A DNA stretch of 64,000 bases from Chrysomallon squamiferum (Eukaryota > Mollusca > Gastropoda > Neomphalida > Peltospiridae): NCBI GenBank assembly GCA_012295275.1, contig CM022672.1:14129995-14193994 (forward strand), read 5' to 3'. The notes below the pieces were generated by a model, which was given only the letters and a program-made list of their open reading frames with translations, was not told the DNA's origin and did no database searches. Both the position numbers and the translations under genes were made by a program. The stretch's first letter is position 1. The number at the start of each line of letters is the position of its first letter. Shown here piece by piece: positions 24,666 to 36,165 of this stretch.

Positions 24666-25481
24666 AGCAGTTACATTTCTGAACATATAAGTTATACTCA
24701 GACAAATGATATATATCTGTATTTCATATGAAGCTATGATTAGAAAATGAAATAAAAGAAAACAGTTAACAACTATGTAGTAACAGTATATTAGTTCTTG
24801 AAGTGCCAGCATCTAAAACAGTAGCTACAGTACTAGTTACTGTAAAATGAGAATAGAAGATAATTTCAGAAAATTAGAAATAACAGATGACAGAGAACTT
24901 TTTGAGACATTTTATAATATAATCTCTCCAAACATCAGTCAGTCTTTCCACAACGCTGAAATCTTCAAACCTTCTCCCATAAAATGTACGACGCAAAATA
25001 TCCGTCGATTTAACATTTTCTAATTTCATCTTCAATAAAATATTACTTTCATCCGAAGTTTGTGACAGATTCATTTGATATTTTTATGTCCATATGAATC
25101 AAATGGCTGTTTTACAAAACACAGACACACACACACACATAAAAACGGATGCATACAGACACACACATATGGCAAAAAAGAAATATATATCAGAAGCGTA
25201 TATCTTCAGATCTGTAGTGTGTGGTTTGGGGGGGATGCTTCCGCCTCTGACAAATTTTAATTGCTGCGGTTTCAGTGAATAGTTTAATAAACTCATCTTT
25301 TCATTTTATTATTTCTCTGCGTCTTTTTTGTCTCTTATAAGGTAGGAAAAAAATATATAATATTTCAAAGTAGCCGAATGTCGCCATTTTGTCTTTTCAC
25401 GACTGGAATATTTACGTCATCGTGTACTTGTTTGGACAACAGTACAAGTCTGTCGTGTGATAGGTAAAAGAAAAATTAAAA

Positions 25482-25609
25482 TTAAATTAAAGATAAAATT
25501 CCCATTTCCATCCAGTGCTTATTGAGAACGGATTGGAAACAGTAAATGTTGCCCTCTGTTGTGGTTTGCATTGCATTCCCCTCTGTGTCACAGTGTATCT
25601 GTGCCAAAC
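25482..25609 (-). other. Candidate exon (GLAQ-type), best preserved copy
   Basis: A good acceptor (ATCTTTTTCAG) is followed by 2 bases and 41 open codons ending in TAA. The peptide begins LAQIHCDTEGNAMQTTTEGN, then IYCFQSVLNKHWMEMG. The phase (2 leftover bases) equals that of EF-hand exons 3 and 4, and it lies where exon 4 would be relative to the exon 3 relic at 26,162-26,245. Related but broken copies are at 18,330-18,480, about 25,740-25,860 and 27,190-27,300. I do not recognise the family. It may be an alternative C-terminal exon of the array or a chance frame in a duplicated noncoding block. Confidence 0.3.
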
Positions 25610-26161
25610 CTGAAAAAGATAGAAATTTTGTAGGCAGTGACGCATGTCTGTCCGTGTGATAGGTAAAACAAACAAAAAATTAAAATTAAATAAAAAAAAA
25701 ATTTAAAATAAAATAAAACAAAAATACACTGATTCCTCGCTCGCATCCATTTCTGTCCAGTACTTAGTGAGAACAGTGTACCTCTGCCAAAAGATAGCAA
25801 TTTCAATAAATTCAAGCCTTGCGTTAGTGACGCGGAGCCAAGTCCTGTACCTAAGCATGGCATTCAGTTGAAAGTGTGGAGAGATTGTGTCCTAAAGGTG
25901 TATGAATATATTATGTGAGTTATAATATGAGAAATACTAGTTTGAAAGCTTTAGATTTACAACTCGTAAGAGAGAACGACGGATCGATAACTAGCATCAG
26001 TTTGAAAAGAAATCACAAAATTTGGGAAACACACAAAGAGCTTGATCTCATCTATTATACTTTTAGTTTAAGGACAAGGTAGAGTATTTTTGAATGCGCA
26101 CGTGAAAGGTGTTCGGGTTTCGATGTGGATGTTTGAAATATATGAATTATTTATGACTACG

Positions 26162-26245
26162 ATCGTAGAATTTTTCTTTCCTTTCTGCATTGGATTCCTG
26201 TGTTATCTCGTTCACAGAGGTCTGACCGTGTTGTCATATCGTCCT
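26162..26245 (-). pseudogene. EF-hand array relic: exon 3
   Basis: The acceptor ATATAG|AGGACGA is conserved in place and phase. The peptide DDMTTRSDLC followed by ERDNTGIQCRKE aligns with exon 3 of copy C, with about 9 residues deleted between loop 2 and loop 3. It then hits TAG where the donor should be. No functional loop remains complete. Confidence 0.6.
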
Positions 26246-26834
26246 CTATATGGGGGATGTAAACGTTAGTGTAACCGGCGCGACAAAACAAGCTGGCATA
26301 GATGTCATCTAATGAAATATATTATTTCAATATGTATATTTTGTTTGTTTGTTTTTTGTATGCTTAATTAGAAATGACAAAAAAGAAAACAATTGATAAC
26401 CATGTAATAACAGGATATTGGTTGTCGCAGTACCAGCATCTATAACAGTAACTACAGCACTAACTCTTGAAAAATTATTGAGACATTTTATAATATAATC
26501 TCTCTAAGCATCAGTCAGTCTTTGCAGGACGCTGAAATCTTCAAACCTTGTCTCGTAAAATATACGACGCATTCTCACTGTCGATTTAAAGTTTTCTAAA
26601 TTCATCTTCAATAAAATATTACTTCCATCCTAGGTTTGTGACAGATGCATTTGATATTTTTATGTCCACAAGAATCAAATAGCTGTTTTACAAAACACAC
26701 ACATACAATCACACAGACACACACACAGAGGCACACACACGAAGAAACATACACACACACACAGACGGACGTGTACAGAAACACACGCATGGCAAGAACA
26801 ATATATATACCAGAAGCGTATATGTTCTGATCTT

Positions 26835-26835
<1 letters not shown>

Positions 26836-26920
<85 letters not shown>
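26836..26920. repeat. (GT)n microsatellite
   Basis: A GT run of about 42 units with a single C interruption. Confidence 0.97.
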
Positions 26921-26922
<2 letters not shown>

Positions 26923-27189
26923 GCGTCTGAACAGTTTTTATTGCTTTGGATTGAATGAATACTTTAATAAATGCAACTCTTCATGTTATTACTTCTTAGC
27001 GTGTTTTCGTCTCTTATAAGGTAGTGAAAAAACCCCAATATAACAATGTTACAAAGCAGCCGAATGTCGCCATTTTACCTTTTCACCACTGGAGTATTTA
27101 CGTCATCATGTATTTGTTAGGACAGTAGTACAAGTCTGTCGTGTGATATGTAAAAGAAAAATTAAATTTAAATTAAAGATAAAATTCCC

Positions 27190-27996
27190 ATTTCCATCCA
27201 GTGCTTATTGAGAACGGACTGGAAAGAGTAAATGTTGTGGTATGCATTGCATGCCCCTCTGTGTCACAGTGTCTGTGTCAACCTGAAAAAGATAGCAATT
27301 TTCAGTTGATTCAAGCCTTGCGGACAGTGAGGCAGTGCGGATGCTAGTATCTAAGCATTGCAAATTTAGTTGTGGGAGAGCTTGTATCATAAAGGCGTAC
27401 ATACTATGTGGGTGATAACATGAGAAATGTTGGTTTGAAAGCTTTAGATATATAATTCATAACGGTAACTGGCATCAGTTTCAAAAGAAATCACGAAATT
27501 TGGAAAATAGAAAGAGCTTGGTCTTATTTATTATATTGTTAGTATAAGGATTAGGATGAGTATTTTTTCATGCGGACTTGTATGTGTTCTTGTGTGGATA
27601 TGGATGTTTGAAATATATGAATTACTTATGACTGTGATCGCAGAATTTTTCTTTGTTATAACGTTCACAGCGGTCTGACTCTTTCTTTGTTGTCATATCG
27701 TCCTCTATATCGGGCATGTTAACGTCAGTCAAAACTCGTCCATGCCTATATCGTCAGAATAAGGGCAACAGAACGTCAACGAAACCGAAACATTTATCAG
27801 ATTTGGTAGAGTCTAAGTTGCAAGATTAAGAATTACTTTCACCGATAAAAAATACGTATACAGAACGAGGTTATCTGAAAATTAATATATAACTTACATA
27901 TCAGAATGTTTTAATGATTTAAGTATATGATTTGAAAAAGAAAACAAACCTTGGAAAACTATGATTGGCCTCGGTGAACAACAAAGGGAACTTCAT
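27190..27996 (-). pseudogene. EF-hand array relic with exon 1 and exon 3 remnants
   Basis: The exon 1 remnant at 27950-27996 still has ATG and MKFPLLF, but the remainder (TEANHSFP) is not hydrophobic and the donor has changed from GTAAG to GTTTG. The exon 3 remnant (about 27,640-27,704) begins at a conserved acceptor with DDMTTKKESDRCE and is truncated. Exon 2 is missing. A GLAQ-type remnant with an in-frame TGA occupies 27,190-27,300. A decayed promoter block lies at about 28,120-28,190. Confidence 0.6.
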
Positions 27997-28915
27997 GCTT
28001 TATCTCAAACAATAACAATAAGAACGAAATACATCACAATGAAAGAAGAATTTTTCTAAAGTTTTGCTTAGAAAATAAATATATACTAACTTGTGTTTCT
28101 ATTAATAAATGTAGTTAAGAAAACAAAATGAATGGCCAATGGCATTTTCTATACAAGTCTTCATATACATAATCATACGTATTCAAATGTTAACTTTTTA
28201 AACACGCAGTTATTGAAAAGAAATCTTCATATATTTTGACATGTCATTAATTATGATCATCTTTGTATTTCAAATATATATTTGTTTGTATTTAAATAAA
28301 TAAAACACTTAACACTGTATAATGTGTAGAATATGTTGTGTACTTTCATCTTTATATATATCAACTTTGTGTTTCAAAAATATAAATATAACACTGTATT
28401 TCAGAAAATTAAAATAAAGATTTCATAACATTTTATAATATCAGTCTAAGCATTAATCAGTCACTGCATAATGCTGAAACCTTCAAATTTGTTCTCATCA
28501 AAAATATATATCAATATAACCATGAATTAAAGGTTTGCTAAATTCATCTTCAATAAAACATTATTACTTTCATCCATTGACCCTAGATTTGTGACAGACA
28601 ATTTTCTTTTTTATGTCCACATGAATCAAATGGAAGTCACGCAAACACCGACACACCAAGAAACAGAAATATATATCAGATGTGTGCGTGTATTCAGATT
28701 TGTAGTGTGTATGTATTTCAGTGTGTCTTTGTGTCCATGACTGTGCGTCTGTGTACGCTTCTCAAAAATTCAAATTTAATTGTTTTTAATTCTGAGTTTA
28801 TAACTGTGAAACCAGCAAACGATGACATTTCTTTATTGTTACGTTACTATCTTGTCAAACCCATAAATATAATTTAACTATAAAAATATGGTATTGGCAC
28901 ATTTTTATTTAAATC

Positions 28916-28960
<45 letters not shown>

Positions 28961-29841
28961 TGACACTTTAAAGTAATGTGTCTGTTGTTTACTTTTAGGT
29001 AAATTATTTATAGAAAAGTACGCATGACAGATCATTGTTTATAAAGGTTTTATGATCTTTTAAATTATTTATTCAAAACTGCACTTCAGTGGATTTCATT
29101 TCGCATGTTTGCAGTGAATTTTTTTTTATGTTTGTGTATCACCGAGTAAATACTAGAGCTTTTAAAATGCAATGGATCAGTTGTTATTAGGTCCATAAAA
29201 ATGTTATAGTTACATGACTTACAAGAGTAGTATTTATTTACGAGCTGAGAATGTTCGGTGACAATATGCATCAGGAATATAATGAATATATTTGTCTCTC
29301 ACTTATTACTATTTTCCAGACTTTCCTTATAGGTGAATATAATATCACAATGGTAACTGTACATAAGTAGATAAAAAAAACACAAATATTCGACTGACAG
29401 CATGTTAACAGATGTGTCCGGGTTTCACAGGTAATGGTTCTAGCAAACCCACAGCAACAACAACTTCTTAATAATACTCTAAAATTCACGTTTAAATGGC
29501 ACCGAAAATTAAATTAACATTTTTTTATCAATCTTATTCTCACAATATTAACATTTTCATAACGAAAATAAAACTGATAGTTTTTCGAATGACCAACGAA
29601 GCTAGGTTATTAAAACCGATAACGGTATAAAATTAATTTACTAGTATTTGGTAACGACTGTAAGCTGCTTAAAAAAAAAAAAACACTTCACTGTTAACTG
29701 CTCGTATACATTTATTCAAAATTTCATTTAAGAGCACGTACTCGTGAACTGAAAACGCAAACATAACCATTATTAAAAACTTTATCAATATAAATTATAG
29801 GTCCTGAGGATGCATCTATGTGTATGTCTGTCTGTATATAT

Positions 29842-29843
<2 letters not shown>

Positions 29844-29936
<93 letters not shown>
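29844..29936. repeat. (CT)n then (GT)n microsatellite
   Basis: About 39 CT units followed by about 7 GT units, at the position homologous to the GT run at 20,245. Confidence 0.96.
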
Positions 29937-30080
29937 AACATAAATATATTATCTTTATAATGCACATGTAAGTATTCTTATTTGCATATGTGAATTTCTG
30001 TGTGTTTCGTATTTATCTAAATTATACAAACGCTTATAGGAATATTTGTAGGAATGAATCTCAGATTCTTTGTATGAAAA

Positions 30081-31246
30081 AAATATTTACGCTCATTCAC
30101 AACAGATGCTACTTCAGAGACACTCTCCTGCAAGACAAAATAAATTATTTTTATTTATTCTTCGTCATCAACACTTTCTTGTTGTTCTTGTTGTTCTTCT
30201 TCTTCCTTTCTTTTCTGTCTTTCCTTTTGTTTCTTATTACATATGATTGTTCACTTTATTTATTACTTACCATCAAGATCTAGGAACTGTTTGAGATTAT
30301 TCTGTTCATTTCTCATGATAAAGCCATTACTGTCCACGTCTAACTTACTGAACTGCGGTGCTGTGTTAACTGAAGTCCAACTCGCTTTTTATTATTCTTT
30401 TTTCCTCTATAGTGGGAAATACAGAGATAAATAGAAACACAAATGTCCACACAAGCCATGCTTTTTCATGGAATAATGACACCGAACTTCGAGAATCAGT
30501 TACTGATGATGCAATATACGAAGACATTTAATTTAAAGTTATATCCACACTGACAATCTATACAGAGTTTACCGATTTCAGACAAATAATATTTGGAAAA
30601 TTTAAAGACTCAAAATGTATCGAACCAGGCAGGATTGCAGTAATACAACAACCCTCTTGCTCAGCTTACTAGTAAAATCACAAATCAGGAAAAGCTTCCA
30701 AAATTCCTCGGTGTTAATTATATTATCATCATCGACGTCGAATTTCTTAACGATTTCAATTCCGTCCACTTCTTCTTTCATCCTGAAATTTCCGACAGGA
30801 CTACAACATCAATTCAGCAAAACTGAAACGTCAGATTTCCGACAGGACAATTCAGCAAAACTGAAACGTCAAAACGTCAGCGTAAATGACGAGACAAAAC
30901 ACGAGTTGACATTAGGATAAGTTGCGGAACAGAACATCAGTGAAACCGGCACGATATATTCACCAGCGTTAAGGCTATAACTGGCATTTGAATGCATAAA
31001 TATGCACATTTCTATGACATTAATAAAATGCAAAAAAGTTAATATCTATCTCGTATGTCAGAGTTTTTCATTTTCCTTTACAATTGATTTAAGTATAGAG
31101 AAATCAAAGTTACATTATGTGGTAAAGGTGACTGATAACTTATAGTATTTCTAATTTCAATAATCTACAATAACAGTTATGAAAAAGAAAACTTACTTTG
31201 CAAAACCAGTGACTGATAGCAACAATAATAACAATGCGAAGCTCAT
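30081..31246 (-). pseudogene. EF-hand array copy D: recent duplicate of copy C, frameshifted
   Basis: Exon 1 (31197-31246; signal peptide MSFALLLLLLSVTGFA) and exon 2 (30670-30782; 113 nt, loop DVDDDNIINTEE) are intact and nearly identical to copy C, with good GTAAGT/GTAAGC donors. Exon 3 (30271-30406) is 136 nt instead of 144, so the frame shifts; translation stops after the second loop (ending KSELDFS). The exon 4 remnant (ending at 30127) has lost the bases for loop positions 5-9 and reads into a stop. As read, only a two-loop truncated product could be made. Alternatively it is a pseudogene; I favour that. Confidence 0.7.
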
Positions 31247-31258
31247 GATTTATCTGAA

Positions 31259-31297
<39 letters not shown>

Positions 31298-31353
31298 CAA
31301 CAACAACAGCAACAACAACAACAACATCAACAATAATAATAATAATAATAATA
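31259..31353. repeat. AAT/AAC microsatellite abutting the exon 1 acceptor of copy D
   Basis: Same position and composition as at 22,030-22,123 in copy C. It is transcribed as ATT/GTT just upstream of the 3' splice site. Confidence 0.95.
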
Positions 31354-32225
31354 CTGTATGAATTAGTTATATTTATATATCTAGAAGGCATTTTCAGGTA
31401 ATGCTTCTTTTCAGTTCTGTTTTTCTGATGTGCTACATAACATGCCTCTTCTTCCTCAAAGAAGACGAATTTACAGTAGAATATAAAATTCTGGTTAGTG
31501 AATTATATGGATCTGCACAGGAAAGGAAACAGAGTCGTAATTTGTTGTTGTTGATTATTTGGGGGCTAGTTGTTTCTTTTCACGCCTGTTTCACAAATAC
31601 TCTTTATGATTGACCGAAAAAGACGAATGTGGTAGGTGCTTGGTATCACTACTTCGCCGTCATTTTTCTGGATGATCACCATTTTTTAATAAAATTCAGA
31701 AACATAAAATTCAAAATGAAACATCAAATCCTTATAACAATGGTAATGGAATGGTAAAGATGATATACTAGAGAAATGTAGCTCATCCTTCAGCGTTTGT
31801 TTTCGTCGCTTTACTAATATCCAGCCATTCATCCTGTTTATCACTTCTTTCCTACTTTGTAACTTTTGTCTGCATCAGCCGAAATGTACGTTCTTCTCCC
31901 ACAGATTCATTAATTTTACATTGAAGGATCGCGATCTTCAGCCTTAAGAATACTAAAAGCCCTACAGTTCTAAACAACCTGTATATGTTTGTTGTATTTA
32001 ATACCAACTTCGCAAGCCAAATTGAAAAATACGAAACTTACTAAATACAGTCCTTGGAACATTATGATTTCAATGAAGCAATCTTTGTTAACGAAAATTG
32101 TTACCTTCAAAACAGAATTTGTCCCAGAGAAATGAGAATTGAGGTTTGATTTAAACTTTTACTTGAATGGAATTGTGAATGAATATCTATCTACTAACTT
32201 TTGGGAAAAACGAAAAACGACTTAC

Positions 32226-32315
32226 AGGTCGATAGTGGATAACAAAATGGCGAGATACAGCTGAGCTAGTGTTTATGTATGTCGTCTTTTTGCATAATCA
32301 TACATATTCATTAGC
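32226..32315 (-). promoter_or_regulatory. Leader exon/promoter of EF-hand copy D
   Basis: CTCGCCATTTTGTTATCCAC, then CTATCGACCT directly followed by donor GTAAGTCG (32220-32225). About 14 bases of the leader present in copy C (the TGTATAATTATACAG end) are deleted. The TATA-like region is ACATAAACAC, weaker than in copy C. Confidence 0.45.
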
Positions 32316-33139
32316 TAAACTTTAAACACATAGATGTCATCTAATCAAATATGTTATTTCAGTATGTAAAATTATATATTTTTTATTTGTATGCATAATC
32401 AAAAATGAAATAAAAGAAAACATTTAACAACCACGTAATAACAGGATATTAGTGGTTGCAGTGCCAGCATCTATAACAGTAACTACAGTGCTAAGTGTTG
32501 TAAAATGACAAAAGAAGATAATTTCAGAGAGTTATAAATAAGAGATTTTTGTAATATCATCTCACCAGACATCAGTCATTCACTGCATAACTCTTTTAAT
32601 CTTCAAACTTTCTCTCATAAAGCGTAATAGAACTGTCGATTTAAAGTTTGATTAATTCATTTTCAATAGAACTTTACATCACTCCTTTGATCCTAGATTT
32701 ATGATATACTGTTCTGATATTTTTATGCCCACATGTATCAAATGGCTGTCATAAACACACACATATACACGCACGCAGTATGAAAATAAAATAATTCTAT
32801 TAGGTAGAACCTGAATGCCCCCATTTTACCTTTTCATGACTGCAGTATTTACATCATCGCGAACATAGCGGACAGATACCTTTACTTGCATCCACAACAT
32901 CAGAAGTCTGTGCGTATTATATAACAGGGTTAATGAAATTTGAAGAAAAAAAATAAGGATGCCAAAAAATTATGTTATGTGTGTATGTCTGTTTGTAAAT
33001 AAGATAGTAACATTTTGTAACTATACACAAAAATATAACATTTCACCGTTAACTATTCGTAAAGGTGTACTATGCGGGTCATAATTTGAAAGCTTTAGAT
33101 TTACACTCATAAGAAACAACGGATTGGTAACTAGCGTTC

Positions 33140-33194
33140 TTGTAGAATCTGTCTTTCATGTTTTGGTCTTTCTCCTTCGTTGTCCTATCGTCCT
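33140..33194 (-). pseudogene. EF-hand array relic: start of exon 3
   Basis: The acceptor GTGATAG|AGGACGA and the following peptide DDRTTKEKDQNMKDRF resemble the exon 3 relics at 26,245 and 27,704. Homology ends about 50 bases in. This is the right-hand edge of the recognisable array. Confidence 0.45.
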
Positions 33195-33229
33195 CTATCA
33201 CGGGGATGTAAACGTCGATGTAACTGGCG

Positions 33230-33790
33230 AGACAAAACATGGTTTATTCCCGATTCTGGCAGTGAGATTATAACACATCTTATTTGGACACGCCAGTTGT
33301 TCCATTTCTGGCAGTTTATTGCTTACCCTTACTAACTGGTGTTCCGTCACCTTAACTGATGTACTTTTGTTAAACAGTATTTTGTCCACAATTTGAAAGC
33401 ACATTCAGTCACACTTTACACACGAAATTTCTCCCTTCGCAGCCACGATCAGACGTAACAAACAACATGACTGTACAGTATTTATATAGATAGTATTTCC
33501 TGTCTCCAAATTTTATGTTATAACATCAATTTCCTTGCAACCTCTACTCTGGCTACCCTCTTCATACATCTCTTAATTGACCTCGTTAACCCACACGTCT
33601 AAATTGGTAGTACTTCCAGTCTCCAAATTTTACTGAGATACAACATTAATTTTATGTCTCCAGCCATTAATTTTCTTGCAATCCCCGTGAGTCTAAATTT
33701 GCTTTAATTGCTCACGCCAGTTTTCCCATGTCTGGAAGCGGATTAGAACACCTCACCGCTTACCTAGTCTGGAGACTGCCAGTTTTGGGA
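33230..33790. repeat. Internally repetitive noncoding block
   Basis: Two motifs occur twice. CGCCAGTTGTTCCATTTCTGG (33,290) recurs as CGCCAGTTTTCCCATGTCTGG (33,716). CCTGTCTCCAAATTTTA (33,500) recurs as CCAGTCTCCAAATTTTA (33,620). The layout suggests an old mobile element or a local duplication. No coding potential was recognised. Confidence 0.5.
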
Positions 33791-34224
33791 ACATACCATC
33801 TATTGATAATAAACAGTTTTTTAACACTGATTTTCAACATTTTCGATTTCGATCATGAACGTATGACCATCGTTCCGTAAAACAATATTAAATTAGTTAA
33901 CCATTCAGCGGTGGACATGTAAGTGTAGGCGCTAAATTAGAATAATAAAACGAAATCCTATTAAAGCCACACACATACTGACACGAAAGAAGAAAGGAAA
34001 CCTGTCATTATACGAGAATAACTAATAGTAAGAAAATTACCTACTGGAGCCTCTCTGTTGAGTGGCTTAGTGAAAAGACCAAAAATTTTGCGTGGCTTGA
34101 CAATGACTTTTGACTTTATTCAAACAAAACTGCAGGATTACCGTGCAGAGATGAAAATATTACAGAGATATAATAACAAAATTAAAATGCACATGCCTGG
34201 AAGTTTAACGTGGAGGACATAGTC

Positions 34225-36011
34225 TCTCACATATATAGTTCTTATTAACAAACATGGCTTTTTTTAATAAATATATTTTTACTGTTAAACAAATTATTAT
34301 ATGAAATTACATTTGAATGTGTCATATATTTATCTGGTATATCTCTTCTCGCATTTAATAATGTATGATCATTACATTCAACTATATTGTGATATTCATC
34401 TCCAATTTTGTTAAGATTACAAATTTGACATTTTCTATTTTCTCTAGGAATATTAGACCATCGCCCTGTTTCAATAGGAAGTTTAGCATTCGAGGTTCTA
34501 ATTTTACATAAGAAACTAGCATCCTTTGGAGACAGATGAGTAAGAGAGTTTTATAATTTAAATTCATTTTATAATTAATACCCTTTGAAGACGTTTCACT
34601 TTAATTTTTCCATATTTATTGATACTGATCATTAATATTTGGATATCGTTTCCCGTAACCATTTATCATATATATGTTAAACCACAATCATCTAAAATAT
34701 TTTTACAAATTTGTTCCAAGGAGAACCGATAACATGCATTAAATAATATAGTTGTGAGGAAATCTTGTTTTGGGTTTTGCAAATTAGGTTCCCCCAAAAG
34801 GTTATCATTCTTAGTTTTGTAGAAATACAAAGGTGATACTGTCCTAGTTCACCACAGATCATAAAACCAGGGGCACATTTATTAACATTTAATAAATACT
34901 TTAAAAATTTCATATGGAGTTTTTCTGTTAGTTGTACATTTGTAAAACCCCATATTTCACAACCATACAATAAAACTGGCTGTATTAGTTTGTCAAATAA
35001 ATCAAAAATACAATCGATGGAGAGATTATTCAGACGACGTTTTAGCTATTAGGCTATACATAGCTTTCCTTGCTTTGTTATACAGTTGTTGTACGTTCTA
35101 CGTGAATAGACCGTTTCTTTTGTGAATCTAGGGGAAGGGGAAGTCACAGAATAACTTCCATATTAAACATACTGATATTAGAGCCAGCTGAAGAATATAT
35201 AGTGAAAGACATTTTAATCTGGGACATTTTATAAATCATTTACAATAGGAAGCCCTTAGTTTAAAGCTATCCTAAACAATACGCTAGACCCTAGCATCAC
35301 CGCTTCACAGTGTGATACTCTTTCTTTAATCTAACCTAATTGACCTAATCAATAAGCTTAACAATTACCTCATGCATACTCTAGAAACCTATATATTTAT
35401 TTATATAAAAATTGTGATTTTTTTATCCAGTGATGCTTTTTCCTATATTAAACTGGCATTTTTTTCTGTGACTTTTTTCGAGCCATTTTTTTTTTTGTAA
35501 AGTGTAAATATGTATAGATGTATATTACATCAATAATGTCTCCATACAGTTTAAATATATAATCATGATTTTTTTCTCCCTTTACGGAAAATCATTATTT
35601 TGTTTTATTTGTATTAACTTTAAGTCTCCATAGTCGGCTGTAATTGACAAAAAAGTTAAGATTATGTTGTAGAGCATCTGGTGATTCTGCTAATAGTATT
35701 GTATCGTCAACACACATTAGACTGAAAAGCTTTAAATAAACATTAAATTCTTCACTAAACAATGCTGTAATTGCTTCTAGTTCATTTTCCTTATTGTGTG
35801 TAAGAAATTCCTCTAAGTCATTTAGAAAAACAGAAAATAAGAATGGCGAGAAATTTTCTCTTTGCCTAACATAGATTTCCCAATTAAAACTATCAGATAA
35901 CAAACCGTTTTCTGTAATTGTAGCCGTAATATCTGCATACATATTTACTAAGACATTAAAACATTTTCCATTTATCATCTGAGGACAGTTTATAATAATA
36001 ATCATATTCAA
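34225..36011 (-). mobile_element. 5'-truncated non-LTR retrotransposon relic (RT to C-terminal domain)
   Basis: The first part (35595-36011) encodes an RT fragment with NFSPFLFSVFLNDLEEFL and the catalytic box LMCVDDTILLAES, where the usual Tyr/Phe of YxDD-type motifs is Cys. The middle is broken by stops but keeps MYGCEIWGF and LHMKFLKYLLNVNK (34,900), typical of the region after RT in a fish/mollusc LINE group. The end (34,380-34,500) reads IETGRWSNIPRENRKCQIC plus GDEYHNI, a C-x2-C zinc-knuckle-like C terminus. The 5' edge falls abruptly inside an EF-hand-array block at about 36,010, consistent with 5' truncation on insertion. Confidence 0.8.
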
Positions 36012-36165
36012 TAATACATCGTTAAATAAAACACTACTTTAATTCTTGGATTGCAGGTTTGTGACAGACAGTTTTGATAATTTTATGTCCACATGAATGA
36101 AATGGCTGTCACCCGCACACGCACACATTCATATAATTAGTATACAGACATGTATAATTACAGAT

